The notes: a model not told the origin generated them from the sequence alone. Numbered from the stretch's first letter, positions 1-9,196 are shown. The stretch is DNA of 64,000 nucleotides from Prolixibacter bellariivorans ATCC BAA-1284 (GCF_000621705.1 NZ_JHXO01000005.1:62001-126000); one strand, 5' to 3'. Program-made: numbers and translations.

Positions 1-2
1 GA

Positions 3-326
3 CAACCGGAAGTTGCTTTCCCAAGTGAGATCGAGAAAAACCTGACAGCCAATAACCGGATAAAACTGAAATTGATGGTGGGACGACTTGGTGTGCAGAA
101 TGGATACCCTGACTGGTCCGAATTTTTGTCTGGTTGGGAAAATTATCATTTGTGGATGTTACCTGTTGAAGATAAGACATTGCTGGTGCTGACATGGAAC
201 TCCGGAGTTATCCCACCCAAGTTTAAAGAACTACTGACATCAGGAAAGGAAACCGATTTGCCTCGCAGTATTGCTTCCAAAGATTTTGAACTGCAGGATG
301 GCCGACTGATTGTTTGGGAGAATTGA
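3..326 (+). CDS. C-terminal part of an unrecognised protein
   Basis: The frame is open from the left window edge to a TGA at 324-326, giving about 107 residues of a gene whose start lies outside the window. The tail is rich in Trp, Leu and charged residues (for example WENYHLWMLPVEDKT and ending GRLIVWEN). I see no signal, membrane segment or catalytic motif and do not recognise the family. A terminator follows within 40 bp, which supports this being the true end of a transcribed gene. A TTG at 72 and ATG at 75 are internal codons rather than the likely start. Confidence 0.6.
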   Translation, partial: QPEVAFPSEIEKNLTANNRIKLKLMVGRLGVQNGYPDWSEFLSGWENYHLWMLPVEDKTLLVLTWNSGVIPPKFKELLTSGKETDLPRSIASKDFELQDGRLIVWEN

Positions 327-362
327 GAATATTGTTGTTACTATATTTGGTTTTGAAATAAA

Positions 363-395
363 GGGCTATCCGATGACGGATGGCTCTTTTTTATT
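363..395 (+). terminator. Intrinsic terminator
   Basis: GGGCTATCCG (363-372) pairs through an ATGA loop with CGGATGGCTC (377-386), with two G-U pairs, and is followed by a T-rich tail. It ends the partial gene at the left edge. The following 230 bp up to 625 hold no gene, and I see no convincing promoter there. Confidence 0.8.
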
Positions 396-624
396 TTCCA
401 ATGAAAAAGTTTGCTAATGGCAATAAAAGTGACGATTTGACAGTATTTTCTGTTTGGCAGGCACTACGTCAGGACAATGTGACGATAGCTGAATGTGTTG
501 TATTGGGTTAAAAATTAATCGAATAGATGTGTTTTGTGTTTGAGCTTGATCTTTTGGTATGTCATTTGATATCGATACATCAAGATATTTAAAAATATAG
601 TTTATTCATTAATTAGTTGAAATC

Positions 625-975
625 ATGTTACAAACCAACTTGAAACACATTATGACCGCTGATGAACATCAGAAGTTCATCGAAGAGAATGATAATGTAA
701 TGATTTGCTGTGGTCGTATGGGTCCCATGTGTATTCCGGTTTACGGAATTATGGAAGAGCTGGAAGATGACTATACTCACGTAACTTTTGCTGATATGGA
801 ATTTGATAATCCAGAAGCAGCTGTCATTCGAAACGCTCCTGAGTGCCGTGGATTTATGGGACTGCCGTTCACTGTATATTACAAAAATGGCAAACTGGTA
901 AAAGCTACCAGCAGCATTCAGTCCATGGATCAGGTTACTGCTATTCTTAACGAACAGTTTGGCGAGCCGAAATAA
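625..975 (+). CDS. Atypical thioredoxin-fold protein
   Basis: A 116-residue soluble protein of thioredoxin size. The family's WCGPC active site is replaced by C29-GRMGPM-C36 (CxxxxxxC, with an extra Cys28). The cis-proline region (GLPFTVYYKNGKLV) and the terminal helix are kept, so the fold call is good but the redox motif is unusual. It lies 92 bp upstream of the thioredoxin reductase gene on the same strand, which implies that the two proteins act as partners. It probably has thiol-disulfide or redox-sensor activity in the cytoplasm (no signal peptide). Whether it is a general thioredoxin is not shown by the sequence. Confidence 0.75.
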   Translation: MLQTNLKHIMTADEHQKFIEENDNVMICCGRMGPMCIPVYGIMEELEDDYTHVTFADMEFDNPEAAVIRNAPECRGFMGLPFTVYYKNGKLVKATSSIQSMDQVTAILNEQFGEPK

Positions 976-1067
976 AACACACAAAGCTGACCTGCTGTCA
1001 GACGGAAGTTGCAGCGGGTTCAGCTTTCTTCCGGTTAAACCGGAAAACACTTTAAGATTGGAATCAG

Positions 1068-2027
1068 ATGAAAGAAGATACCATTTATGATGTCATTATT
1101 CTGGGGGCAGGAGCTGCCGGTTTAGCTGCCGGAATTTATACATCACGGGCTAAACTCAGTACGCTTATTCTTAATGAGGGTACACCCGGTGGGCAATTGG
1201 TACTGACACACGAAATTGCCAACTATCCCGGAGTTGAATCCACCAGCGGATATCAACTGGGAAATATTATGAAGAAGCAGGCCAAATCGTTTGGCTGCAA
1301 AATAAAATCGAATCTGCACATCACCGCAGTCGATCTGAAGAGCGAAACCAAAACCGTTGAGGTCAACGGAAAAGATACATACGCTGCCCATACAGTCATT
1401 CTGGCACCGGGGGGGCGTCCACGCATGCTGAATGTTCCGGGTGAAGAAGAATTTAAGGGAAAAGGTATTTCCTACTGTGCTACTTGCGATGGCGACTTCT
1501 TCCAGGATAAGGAAATTATTGTAGTTGGCGGTGGTAACTCCGCGCTGGAAGAAGCCGTTTCGCTGACGAAATATGCATCGAAAGTGACCATCGTCCACCA
1601 GTTCGATCATTTTCAGGGATTTGAACACGCCATCCGTGACGCCCGCGAAAATGAAAAAATTGAGTTCGAGATGGAATCCATGATTCAGGAGTTCATCGGA
1701 AGCGAAAACCTCGAAGCAGCCAGGGTGAAGAATATGCGGACAGGCGAGGAGAAGATTATCAATGTAGAGGGAACGTTTATTTTCATCGGTTACGTTCCGA
1801 ATACCGCTTTCTTTAAGGATGTGGTTGAGCTGAATGAATACGGCGAACTTTTGACGGACGGCCGTATGAAAACTAATATTCCCGGAGTGTATGGTGCCGG
1901 CGATAGTATTAAAAAACCCTACCGTCAGGTAACAACAGCCGTTGCCGACGGCACAATAGCAGCTCTCTCTGCTGCAGAATATGTCAACGAAATAAAGCGA
2001 AAGCAGAAAGATTTATCGGAAGCTTAA
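1068..2027 (+). CDS. trxB: Thioredoxin-disulfide reductase-like flavoprotein
   Basis: A 319-residue protein, the usual length for low-Mr thioredoxin reductase. It has an FAD-binding GAGAAGLAAG near residue 13, the redox pair CATC at 137-140 followed by DGDFF, a second nucleotide site GGGNSA at 154-159, and the C-terminal FAD motif GAGDSIKKPYRQ. It would pass electrons through FAD to the Cys pair and on to the thioredoxin-like partner just upstream. The usual NADPH 2'-phosphate motif (HRRxxFRA) is replaced by HQFDHFQG at 177-184. The electron donor may therefore not be NADPH; ferredoxin-type or NADH-type donors are known for variant reductases. A strong bidirectional terminator follows. Confidence 0.92.
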   Translation: MKEDTIYDVIILGAGAAGLAAGIYTSRAKLSTLILNEGTPGGQLVLTHEIANYPGVESTSGYQLGNIMKKQAKSFGCKIKSNLHITAVDLKSETKTVEVNGKDTYAAHTVILAPGGRPRMLNVPGEEEFKGKGISYCATCDGDFFQDKEIIVVGGGNSALEEAVSLTKYASKVTIVHQFDHFQGFEHAIRDARENEKIEFEMESMIQEFIGSENLEAARVKNMRTGEEKIINVEGTFIFIGYVPNTAFFKDVVELNEYGELLTDGRMKTNIPGVYGAGDSIKKPYRQVTTAVADGTIAALSAAEYVNEIKRKQKDLSEA

Positions 2028-2042
2028 GCTTGAAAAAAACAA

Positions 2043-2097
2043 ACCCGTATACTTTTATTGGGCATAAGTCGACCCAATAGTATACGGGTAATTTTTT
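2043..2097. terminator. Bidirectional intrinsic terminator
   Basis: The long inverted repeat ACCCGTATACTTTTATTGGG (2043-2062) pairs with CCCAATAGTATACGGGT (2073-2089), flanked by A-rich and T-rich runs. It sits between the convergent trxB and pgl genes and can serve both. Confidence 0.85.
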
Positions 2098-2098
2098 A

Positions 2099-2827
2099 TT
2101 ATTTCTCCAGTTTTTCGGCTGCTGCCTGATCCAAAAACCAGTATAATTCCCCTGCCGGGTGAATGTGGTAAGCAGGCAGTAAGCGACCTTTATTCGGGTC
2201 GGAAAATATTTCCTGCAAACGTTCTGCCTTGTTTTCTCCTGTAACCAGGAAGGCAGTCTTCTCTGCGCTGTTCAGCACTTTTCCCGTTAAGGTTATTCTT
2301 TTTTGTCCCGAAGAAGGATGTGTGGCCACTTCGCAAACATCGAGCGAGTGGAGCAGTTCCATTTGATTCGGGAAGATGGAGGCGGTGTGCCCATCATCAC
2401 CCATACCCAGAATAATCAAATCAAAAGCCGGCCAGGTTTCCTTTTCCGGAACCAGCATTTCAATTTCGTCACCATACCGAACCGATTCAGTTGGCGGATC
2501 TTCTTCGCCATGAACCCGGTGAATATTGCCTTCCGGGATATCAATTTTGGAAAGCAACAGTTCATTGGTCATTTTGTAGTTGCTTTCGTCATCATCGGCC
2601 GGAACCATCCGTTCATCGCCCCACCAAAAATGTACTTTATTCCATTCGATGGTATTTTTGCAGTTTTCGGCTAAATGTTTGAATAGCAGCTTAGGCGTGC
2701 TTCCGCCCGAAAGGGCAATGTGAAAAAACGGACTTCTACTTTCTTTAATCCACTGCGCCAGATGTTTCGCAAACGCCTCAGTCACGCTGGCTGCATTGTC
2801 GTATATTTTTAATTCAGGTTCCATCAA
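2099..2827 (-). CDS. pgl: 6-phosphogluconolactonase
   Basis: A 242-residue cytoplasmic protein that hydrolyses 6-phosphogluconolactone in the oxidative pentose phosphate pathway. SugarP-isomerase-like signatures include LSGGSTPKLLF near residue 40, WWGDERMVP and LGMGDDGHTASIFP. The gene starts 16 bp after the zwf stop on the same strand, so the two successive enzymes are co-transcribed. No 6-phosphogluconate dehydrogenase gene is visible in the window, so the third step must be encoded elsewhere. Confidence 0.95.
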   Translation of the reverse strand: MMEPELKIYDNAASVTEAFAKHLAQWIKESRSPFFHIALSGGSTPKLLFKHLAENCKNTIEWNKVHFWWGDERMVPADDDESNYKMTNELLLSKIDIPEGNIHRVHGEEDPPTESVRYGDEIEMLVPEKETWPAFDLIILGMGDDGHTASIFPNQMELLHSLDVCEVATHPSSGQKRITLTGKVLNSAEKTAFLVTGENKAERLQEIFSDPNKGRLLPAYHIHPAGELYWFLDQAAAEKLEK

Positions 2828-2843
2828 TCCTGTTTGTTTTCAT

Positions 2844-4355
2844 TTACAATTCGCAATATGTTCCGTCGTCGGAAAGATTTTTACATGGATAACGCCAGGT
2901 ATCTTCACCTTCAATCAAAGCGTCAGCCTCCTGTGGTCCCCACGAACCGGCGGGATATCCATAAATCGGAAGTGACGGATTTTCTTCCCATGCATCCAGG
3001 ATCGGCTGAACAAAACTCCAGGCTGCTTCTACTGCATCGCCGCGCAGGTAAAGCGTTTGGTCACCCATCATACAGTCGAGAAGAAGACGTTCGTACGCTG
3101 TTGGTAACCCGACATCCGATAAATCACTGTAATGGAAATCCATGTTTACCGGTTGTACCCGGAAACCGGCTCCCGGTTCCTTCAAACCAAATTTGAGCAG
3201 AATTCCTTCATCCGGTTGGATGCGAATGATTAGCTGGTTGGTGACATGCGCTGTGACACCGTCTTCCTGGAAAAGGTGATGTGGAGTCGGACGGAATTTA
3301 ATGACCACCTCCGTTACACGAGTTGGTAATTTTTTCCCGGTACGAATATAAAAAGGAACGCCGGCCCAGCGCCAGTTATCAATGTAAAATTTCATGGCCA
3401 AAAAAGTTTCAGTCCGCGATTCCGGATCTACACCTTTTTCACTACGGTAACCATTGACCAACTCATTTTTGATATGCGATTCAATGTACTGACCGCGAAT
3501 AACATTGCTGCTGATTTCCTCCGGTTTGAGTGGCCTGAGTGATTGGAATACCTTTAATGTTTCGTTACGGATCGCATCTGCTTCGGCAACAACCGGAGGT
3601 TCCATTCCAACCATCCCAACAAGCTGAAGCAGGTGGTTCTGTACCATGTCGCGCATTGCTCCGGATTGGTCGTAGTAGCCACCACGGCCTTCTACACCGA
3701 GGCTTTCAGCCGAGGAAATTTCCACACGTTCAATGAAATTCCTGTTCCAAATCGGCTCAAAAATTCCGTTAGAGAATCGGGCAACAAGCATATTCTGCAC
3801 GGTTTCTTTGCCCAAATAGTGATCGATACGGTAAATCTGCTTCTCGTCGAAATAGTCGAGCAGTTCTTTGTTCAGTTTTTGCGCGGTTTCCAGGTTATTC
3901 CCGAAAGGTTTTTCCACAATCAACCGGGTATAGCCATCGTCCTGTTTGTTTAGTCCGACCGACGCCAGGTTTGCCGGGATAATTCCGTACAATTTGGGTG
4001 GGGTGGAGAGGTAGAAAATGTAATTGCCGGGAATATCCAGCTTCTCTTTCAACTCCTCTAGCCTGTCTTTCAGTTTGCCATATTCATCGGCATTTGCAGT
4101 TCCCAGAGGTTGGTAGTACAGTTTGTCGAGGAATTCATCACACTTACATTTATTGTCTTCTTGCGGAAGAAAATCGGTGACACTTTTGCGGAACTCTTCA
4201 TCTGTCATTTCGGTGCGGCTGGCGCCCAGAATAGCAAACTTCTCGGGTAACCTCTTTTCGTGGTGTAATTTACAGATAGCCGGGATCAGTTTCCTTTTGG
4301 TTAAATCGCCTGATGCGCCGAATATGACTAGAATATGTGATTCGGGTGTATTCAT
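2844..4355 (-). CDS. zwf: Glucose-6-phosphate 1-dehydrogenase
   Basis: A 503-residue enzyme, normal length for the family, that oxidises glucose 6-phosphate to 6-phosphogluconolactone and makes NADPH. It shows the N-terminal dinucleotide site GASGDLTKRKL (residues 13-23), EKPFG (148-152) and the substrate-binding/catalytic signature RIDHYLGKE (176-184). It heads a two-gene unit with pgl. The 210 bp upstream, towards the phosphopantetheinyl transferase gene, contain no other gene. Confidence 0.97.
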   Translation of the reverse strand: MNTPESHILVIFGASGDLTKRKLIPAICKLHHEKRLPEKFAILGASRTEMTDEEFRKSVTDFLPQEDNKCKCDEFLDKLYYQPLGTANADEYGKLKDRLEELKEKLDIPGNYIFYLSTPPKLYGIIPANLASVGLNKQDDGYTRLIVEKPFGNNLETAQKLNKELLDYFDEKQIYRIDHYLGKETVQNMLVARFSNGIFEPIWNRNFIERVEISSAESLGVEGRGGYYDQSGAMRDMVQNHLLQLVGMVGMEPPVVAEADAIRNETLKVFQSLRPLKPEEISSNVIRGQYIESHIKNELVNGYRSEKGVDPESRTETFLAMKFYIDNWRWAGVPFYIRTGKKLPTRVTEVVIKFRPTPHHLFQEDGVTAHVTNQLIIRIQPDEGILLKFGLKEPGAGFRVQPVNMDFHYSDLSDVGLPTAYERLLLDCMMGDQTLYLRGDAVEAAWSFVQPILDAWEENPSLPIYGYPAGSWGPQEADALIEGEDTWRYPCKNLSDDGTYCEL

Positions 4356-4565
4356 TGCTTATATCGTTTTTCGAATGCTAAATTTACTCACCTATATAAA
4401 ACAAATCCCCCACTATTTGTTTAGTCGGGAAGGATAAGCTTCTGTTAAAAGTAGTGAAACTCGATGTTCCAAACCGAAATTGAGGCATGCTATTTTACAT
4501 CAAACCGTTAAGCCTTAGAATCTCAGATACGATTAGCAGGAAATCTGTTGCGGTTACGGTGTGGG

Positions 4566-5207
4566 TTATTCATAAAGGCCCCAAACCATCAGGTTATCTT
4601 CAACGAAACGATAGTTGAGGTCGATGTGATCGGTGCCGAAAAGTCCCTTGAATAGTCCGGAGAACGATCCGTTTGAGCCAGTCATTTCGAAAGCGGGAAT
4701 TTGAATTTGCGTTGAAAATTCAACTCCCTGATGAGGAATCATTTTGAAGATGGCTTCTTTTGCGCACCAATGCATAAACAACTTGATGTTTGAATAGCCG
4801 TCATTGGTCAGGCAGTTTTGCAGCTCTTCGGCTGAAAGAAAACGGGGCGCAACTTTATCGATGGAACGTGATACGTTTTCAATATCGATGCCGGTTTGCA
4901 TTTCCTTGTGCAGCAGAACGGCAGCGTATTCCGTCGAATGCGAAATGCTGATATGGTAGGGCGCATTTTCCAATACCGGTCTACCATCCATGAGGTGGCG
5001 GATTTCGAATGGTTCGTCGAGCATCTGTTGCAACAGTGCCCGGGTGGCCAGCCATTCACGTTGCCTGCGAATATTTGTGAAGGTCTTGAATTCTTTTTCT
5101 TCTGCAGGCGTCAGGGAAACTATTTGCCTTAATTCTTCAGGCCTTTCGGTTATCTCCCATAATCCCAGAAGGGAATCATCTACGTTTTCAGTGGTAAAAA
5201 GAGGCAT
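4566..5207 (-). CDS. 4'-phosphopantetheinyl transferase (Sfp type)
   Basis: A 213-residue protein with the Sfp/AcpT-superfamily motifs HISISHS (85-91), GIDIE (106-110, Mg-binding Asp and Glu) and WCAKEAIFK (147-155). It transfers phosphopantetheine from CoA to carrier proteins. Its ATG overlaps the gldD stop as TAATG, so translation is probably coupled. It is the last gene of the gldE-gldD unit. Its usual carrier protein is not encoded nearby, so the target (fatty-acid ACP or another carrier) is unknown. Confidence 0.9.
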   Translation of the reverse strand: MPLFTTENVDDSLLGLWEITERPEELRQIVSLTPAEEKEFKTFTNIRRQREWLATRALLQQMLDEPFEIRHLMDGRPVLENAPYHISISHSTEYAAVLLHKEMQTGIDIENVSRSIDKVAPRFLSAEELQNCLTNDGYSNIKLFMHWCAKEAIFKMIPHQGVEFSTQIQIPAFEMTGSNGSFSGLFKGLFGTDHIDLNYRFVEDNLMVWGLYE

Positions 5208-5809
5208 TATTTAACGTCTTTCCATTCAGTTGATTCGACCAGTTGAAGAACATCCTGTTCCAGAAAATTAATGACAGGTTGTAAGCTGTCAATATTAGGA
5301 ATTTCGCGAATATACAGTGCTCCGCGAATGAAGTGACGTGTGCTGTCAGTCAGGTAAAATTGCATGGGCGAGGCAACATTCCCTTTGATGTTGTAGAGTG
5401 TTCCATAAACCTTTTTCGCCCGGTTAACGTATATTTTCTCATCGATGGCACTGGCTTTCTGAGCATGTTTGTATGCCAGCATCCGTGATTCTTCGGTGTA
5501 TTTTGCCAGATTATTGTGTATCGCTTTGTAACTGATGTGTATTGAAGCTTTATTGGACGGTACATCAATGTTAATCCAATATCGCTTTGCCTGGTAGTCA
5601 GAGTCTTTTGATACACTGGAATAGTTGGGGATTTTAAAGGTATAAGGCAGATTCTTATTCATTTGATGGTAAGCCTTCTGTGGGAATGCAATGCGAAAAT
5701 AGCCCCTTGGTTTTGGGGTATAATCATGTTTGCATGAAATCATACTTACCGTTATCACTATAAGGATAATGGCGATTGGCAATTGCATCCGGTGAATCCT
5801 TCTTCCCAT
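5207..5809 (-). CDS. gldD: Gliding motility lipoprotein GldD
   Basis: About 200 residues from the ATG at 5809. I chose this start because it lies one base past the gldE stop (TGATATG) and gives a clean lipoprotein signal, a hydrophobic stretch ending in the lipobox MISC. A longer in-frame start at 5917 would overlap gldE by over 100 bp. After the signal comes TPKPRGYFRIAFP, which I recognise as a GldD hallmark. The protein is probably anchored in the envelope. GldD is needed for gliding and type IX secretion in flavobacteria, but it also occurs in non-gliding Bacteroidota. Confidence 0.9.
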   Translation of the reverse strand: MGRRIHRMQLPIAIILIVITVSMISCKHDYTPKPRGYFRIAFPQKAYHQMNKNLPYTFKIPNYSSVSKDSDYQAKRYWINIDVPSNKASIHISYKAIHNNLAKYTEESRMLAYKHAQKASAIDEKIYVNRAKKVYGTLYNIKGNVASPMQFYLTDSTRHFIRGALYIREIPNIDSLQPVINFLEQDVLQLVESTEWKDVK

Positions 5810-5810
5810 A

Positions 5811-7157
5811 TCAAATATTTTCTCCCTTCTCATTATCACGTGTATCGAATACCCGAATCCTTTTGATTCGACGCGCATCTGATTCTTCAATCTGGAAAAG
5901 AAAATCGTCGCACTCAATTTTCTCGTTTTTAGCCGGGATTTCTCCCTGGAGCTCCAGTATTAATCCGGCAAGTGTATCGGCGTCGCCCTTCTTGTCATCG
6001 AAAATATTATCCGGGACATCAAATACTTTGTAAAAGTCATTGAGCATTGTTTTTCCATCGAACAGATATTCGTTTTCGCCAATGCGGGTATAATATTCTT
6101 CTTCTTCGTCGAATTCGTCGGCAATATCACCGACAATCTCTTCCAGGACATCCTCCAACGTTACCAGCCCGGAGGTTCCTCCATATTCATCGACTACAAT
6201 GGCCATGTGGACTTTGTTTTTCTGGAACTCTTCCAACAGTTCGTCAATCTTTTTCGATTCAGGAACATAGAAAGGCGGTCGAAGCAGCGATTGCCACCGG
6301 AATGTATTGCCTTTTGGGAGATGAGCCAGCAAATCCTTGATATATAGTATGCCACGAATGTTGTCGAAAGTTTCGGAATAAACCGGAATTCGGCTGTATC
6401 CCGATTCACTGATCAACCGCAGTACTTCGGTGTAATCGTCGCGTATATTAAGAGTTACCAAATCGACACGGGAACGCATAATATCGGTCACGCTCTTGTT
6501 CCCAAATTTGACAATCCCTTCCAGAATCTCCTTATCCTCGGTAAACTCCATTTCATCGGTTAGCTCAAGCGCTTTCGATATTTCGTCGATGGAAAGATAT
6601 TTTCGGTGCTTTGTAGCCCGTTTGTTGACAAACGCGGTCGACGAAATTAGAATATGGTTCAGTGGACGGGTTATTTTTTCGAGTCCGTTCAACATGGGAG
6701 CCATTCGTATGGCAAACGAACGCGGATATTGCGTTGCGTATACCTTTGGAATAATTTCACCAAACAGAAGCAATAAAAAGGTAATGACAACTGCCTGAAA
6801 TATAAATCCCAGCGTGGGAACTGCCGAAAAATCAATCAGCATATTGGTGATGTGAGCCGATAGAATAACAATTCCAATATTGACAAAATTATTCCCAACC
6901 AGGATTGTGGCTAGCAGTTGCTCAGGGATGGTAAGCAGTCGGAGAACAAGGGCATTGGAACGGCCCTTGTTCTCTTCCAGCTCGTGTTTATCTTTTGGGC
7001 CCAAAGAGAAAAATGCAACTTCGGATCCTGAAATTAATGCAGAAATAATTAGTAAAATTACCAGCACGAAGAGCCCAATCAACGTCTCGATCGTAAACGG
7101 ATAAAATTGAATATCTCCAAAATGGGCTCCCGCCGGAGGAACTATGTCTGTTTCCAA
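5811..7157 (-). CDS. gldE: Gliding motility-associated protein GldE (CNNM/CBS/CorC type)
   Basis: A 448-residue membrane protein. It has an N-terminal DUF21 region with several membrane segments (about residues 20-150), then a CBS pair (with DIMRSRVDLVTL and MAIVVDEYGGTSGLVTLEDVLEEIVGDI) and a C-terminal CorC/HlyC-type domain. The family resembles Mg/Co efflux proteins; in flavobacteria the gldE form supports gliding and partly overlaps gldD function. The order ssb-gldE-gldD-phosphopantetheinyl transferase is typical for Bacteroidota. The gene starts 18 bp past the ssb stop. Confidence 0.93.
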   Translation of the reverse strand: METDIVPPAGAHFGDIQFYPFTIETLIGLFVLVILLIISALISGSEVAFFSLGPKDKHELEENKGRSNALVLRLLTIPEQLLATILVGNNFVNIGIVILSAHITNMLIDFSAVPTLGFIFQAVVITFLLLLFGEIIPKVYATQYPRSFAIRMAPMLNGLEKITRPLNHILISSTAFVNKRATKHRKYLSIDEISKALELTDEMEFTEDKEILEGIVKFGNKSVTDIMRSRVDLVTLNIRDDYTEVLRLISESGYSRIPVYSETFDNIRGILYIKDLLAHLPKGNTFRWQSLLRPPFYVPESKKIDELLEEFQKNKVHMAIVVDEYGGTSGLVTLEDVLEEIVGDIADEFDEEEEYYTRIGENEYLFDGKTMLNDFYKVFDVPDNIFDDKKGDADTLAGLILELQGEIPAKNEKIECDDFLFQIEESDARRIKRIRVFDTRDNEKGENI

Positions 7158-7175
7158 ACTATAAAAGTTTTAGTA

Positions 7176-7625
7176 TCAAAATGGTAAATCGTCTTCTTCA
7201 GCATCACCCGGAGAACTATCGAGTGGGCCATTGTTGCCACTTGGCTCATTTACGGTAGCCGAAGAGCGATCGGGTGCTGAGTCGTTTTGGAAATCATCCT
7301 TGCGGCCCAGCATTTGCAGCGCGTCGGCATAAATCTCCGTCATGTATCTTTTCGTTCCGTCTTGCGCATCGTAGGAACGTGTACGAATCTTTCCTTCAAT
7401 GTACAGCTGTTTCCCTTTCTGAATGTACTTTTCGCATACCTCGGCAAGACCGCGCCATGCGACAATATTGTGCCACTCAGTTGTTGTTACTCTCTCACCG
7501 TTTTTGTTGGTGTAGGTTTCAGAGGTGGCCAATGGAAAATTGGCAACGGATACATTGTTGTCCAGATGCCTGATTTCGGGATCTTTCCCGACATTTCCGA
7601 CTAAGATAACTTTGTTGATAGACAT
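7176..7625 (-). CDS. ssb: Single-stranded DNA-binding protein
   Basis: A 149-residue protein with an OB fold over about residues 1-110 (MSINKVILVGNVGKDPEIR at the start, WHNIVAWRGLAEVCEKYIQKG), a disordered Ser/Asn/Gly/Pro linker and the acidic tip DDLPF that recruits repair and replication partners. It coats ssDNA during replication and repair. It is followed by gldE and preceded by mutY, a common Bacteroidota arrangement. Confidence 0.97.
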   Translation of the reverse strand: MSINKVILVGNVGKDPEIRHLDNNVSVANFPLATSETYTNKNGERVTTTEWHNIVAWRGLAEVCEKYIQKGKQLYIEGKIRTRSYDAQDGTKRYMTEIYADALQMLGRKDDFQNDSAPDRSSATVNEPSGNNGPLDSSPGDAEEDDLPF

Positions 7626-7717
7626 ATTAAAAGCAATTTTAATGAATAAAATTAAATTTACGAAAACCGATTAATTTTTAAAAATCGATTCTCCACCTCT
7701 GTTTACTAAAATTCTTA

Positions 7718-8779
7718 CTATGATTGAGTTATTTGAATCTTCTCAGTCAGGTAGTTTTCGATTAGTTTTGGTACGGCAAAATTAAAAATATCTTTCAAAT
7801 AAACCGGTTTTGCCGGATGATGAACTTCGCCTTTTATCAATTGTATTTCATAAAAAAAGGCATGTATCTTCCGATGACTTAGCAAATGAATGATTTCGTT
7901 GGAAACTGAACGTACCTCGACTTGCGCATTGTCAAAGATTGCCTGCCATTCCTTCGAGTGTAGAACCTGTTCGGGGAGTAGTACTTCGTATGATTCAATC
8001 AGCGGAAGCTGGTACATGTTTTTCCAAATATCCTGGTCATTTCTCTTTTCCAGCCAAAGCCGGTCTTCATGCCTGATGAACAGATAGTGCATGTAGCGGT
8101 CGAGAACTTTGGTCTTTTTTTCTTTTACAGGATAATTCTCTACGCTGTTATTAATATAGGCCTCGCACATATCTGAAAGTGGACAACCGGGACAATCTGG
8201 CTTGCCGGGAGTGCAAAGAGTTGCTCCGAAATCCATTATAGCCTGATTAAACGTCCCCGGGGCTTCTTTCGGAACCATTTCGGTTGCGAGTTGGGAAAAA
8301 AGTTTTTTCCCCTTGGTTGAATTGATTGGCGTATCGATGGCATAAAGCCGCGATAGCACACGCAACACATTTCCATCGACTGCGGCATGCGGCAGGTTGT
8401 ACGCAATGGATGCAATGGCTCCTGCAGTATATTCACCAACGCCTTTTAATTGCAACAACTCTTTGTACGTGCCCGGAAACTTACCACCAAATTGTTCCAT
8501 AACCTGTTTGGCTGCGGTAAGCATATTGCGGGCTCGGGAGTAATAGCCCAGTCCCTGCCAAAGTTTTAGTACATCATGTTCGTCGGCTGAAGCTAATTTA
8601 GAAACATCAGGATATTGTTCAATAAAACGATGGAAATAAGCTGTTCCCTGGCTAATTCGTGTTTGCTGGAGAATGATTTCAGATACCCAAATTGTATACG
8701 GATCACGGGTTTCGCGCCATGGAAGTTCACGCCCTTCGTATTTATACCAGTCAATCAGATGTTTGGCGAAAATGTTCAT
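7718..8779 (-). CDS. mutY: A/G-specific adenine DNA glycosylase
   Basis: A 353-residue enzyme that removes adenine mispaired with 8-oxoguanine. The HhH-GPD domain shows the catalytic Glu34 in SEIILQQT, the hairpin LKGVGEYTAGA (111-121) and Asp135 in AAVDGN. The 4Fe-4S ligands are C189, C196, C199 and C205 (C-x6-C-x2-C-x5-C). A C-terminal NUDIX-like 8-oxoG recognition domain follows from about residue 230. It is probably co-transcribed with ssb (93 bp gap). The HU gene is divergent. Confidence 0.96.
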   Translation of the reverse strand: MNIFAKHLIDWYKYEGRELPWRETRDPYTIWVSEIILQQTRISQGTAYFHRFIEQYPDVSKLASADEHDVLKLWQGLGYYSRARNMLTAAKQVMEQFGGKFPGTYKELLQLKGVGEYTAGAIASIAYNLPHAAVDGNVLRVLSRLYAIDTPINSTKGKKLFSQLATEMVPKEAPGTFNQAIMDFGATLCTPGKPDCPGCPLSDMCEAYINNSVENYPVKEKKTKVLDRYMHYLFIRHEDRLWLEKRNDQDIWKNMYQLPLIESYEVLLPEQVLHSKEWQAIFDNAQVEVRSVSNEIIHLLSHRKIHAFFYEIQLIKGEVHHPAKPVYLKDIFNFAVPKLIENYLTEKIQITQS

Positions 8780-8834
8780 ATATTGTTAAATAAGCTAAAT
8801 TTTAGTTCTACGGGACAAAAATAATTGATTTGTA

Positions 8835-8866
8835 TTTCTTTAATCATACGAAAAAGTCTATCTTTG
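8835..8866 (+). promoter_or_regulatory. Probable Bacteroidota promoter of the HU gene
   Basis: The -7 element TATCTTTG (8859-8866) matches TAnnTTTG. A weaker -33-like TTTC (8835-8838) lies 20 bp upstream. The element is about 45 bp before the HU start in the divergent mutY-HU gap. Confidence 0.55.
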
Positions 8867-8911
8867 TTCACCAAAATTTTAAGAAAGAAGTGTATAATTA
8901 AATTAATAGCA

Positions 8912-9196
8912 ATGACAAAGGCAGATATCGTAAACGAGATTTCGAAGAACACTGGTATCGAAAAAGTTACTGTACAGAAAACTGTTGAAGCATTCATGGA
9001 AACCGTTTCCGGTTCATTGGTTGATGGAAAAAATGTTTATTTGCGAGGCTTCGGTAGCTTTATCGTTAAAAAGCGCGCTGAGAAAACTGCCCGCAACATC
9101 TCAAAGAATACCACGATTATTATTCCTGAACACTTCATCCCGGCTTTCAAACCTGCTAAGTCGTTCGTGAATAAGGTTAAGAATAACGTAAAATAA
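8912..9196 (+). CDS. HU family DNA-binding protein
   Basis: A 94-residue histone-like protein from the ATG at 8912. The start is set by the canonical N-terminus MTKADIVNEISKNTG; an upstream in-frame ATG at 8825 would add a non-homologous tail that overlaps the promoter. The DNA-binding arm region has GFGSFIVKKRAEKTARN, close to the HU signature. It bends and compacts DNA in the nucleoid. A COX24-like micro gene follows after 17 bp, probably in the same transcript. Confidence 0.93.
   Translation: MTKADIVNEISKNTGIEKVTVQKTVEAFMETVSGSLVDGKNVYLRGFGSFIVKKRAEKTARNISKNTTIIIPEHFIPAFKPAKSFVNKVKNNVK

Noticed and set aside
628-1050. Minus-strand frame opposite the thioredoxin-like gene
   Set aside because: It is the antisense shadow of a gene with clear family features.
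5810-5917. Longer N-terminus for GldD
   Set aside because: It overlaps the gldE coding end by over 100 bp and precedes a complete lipoprotein signal.
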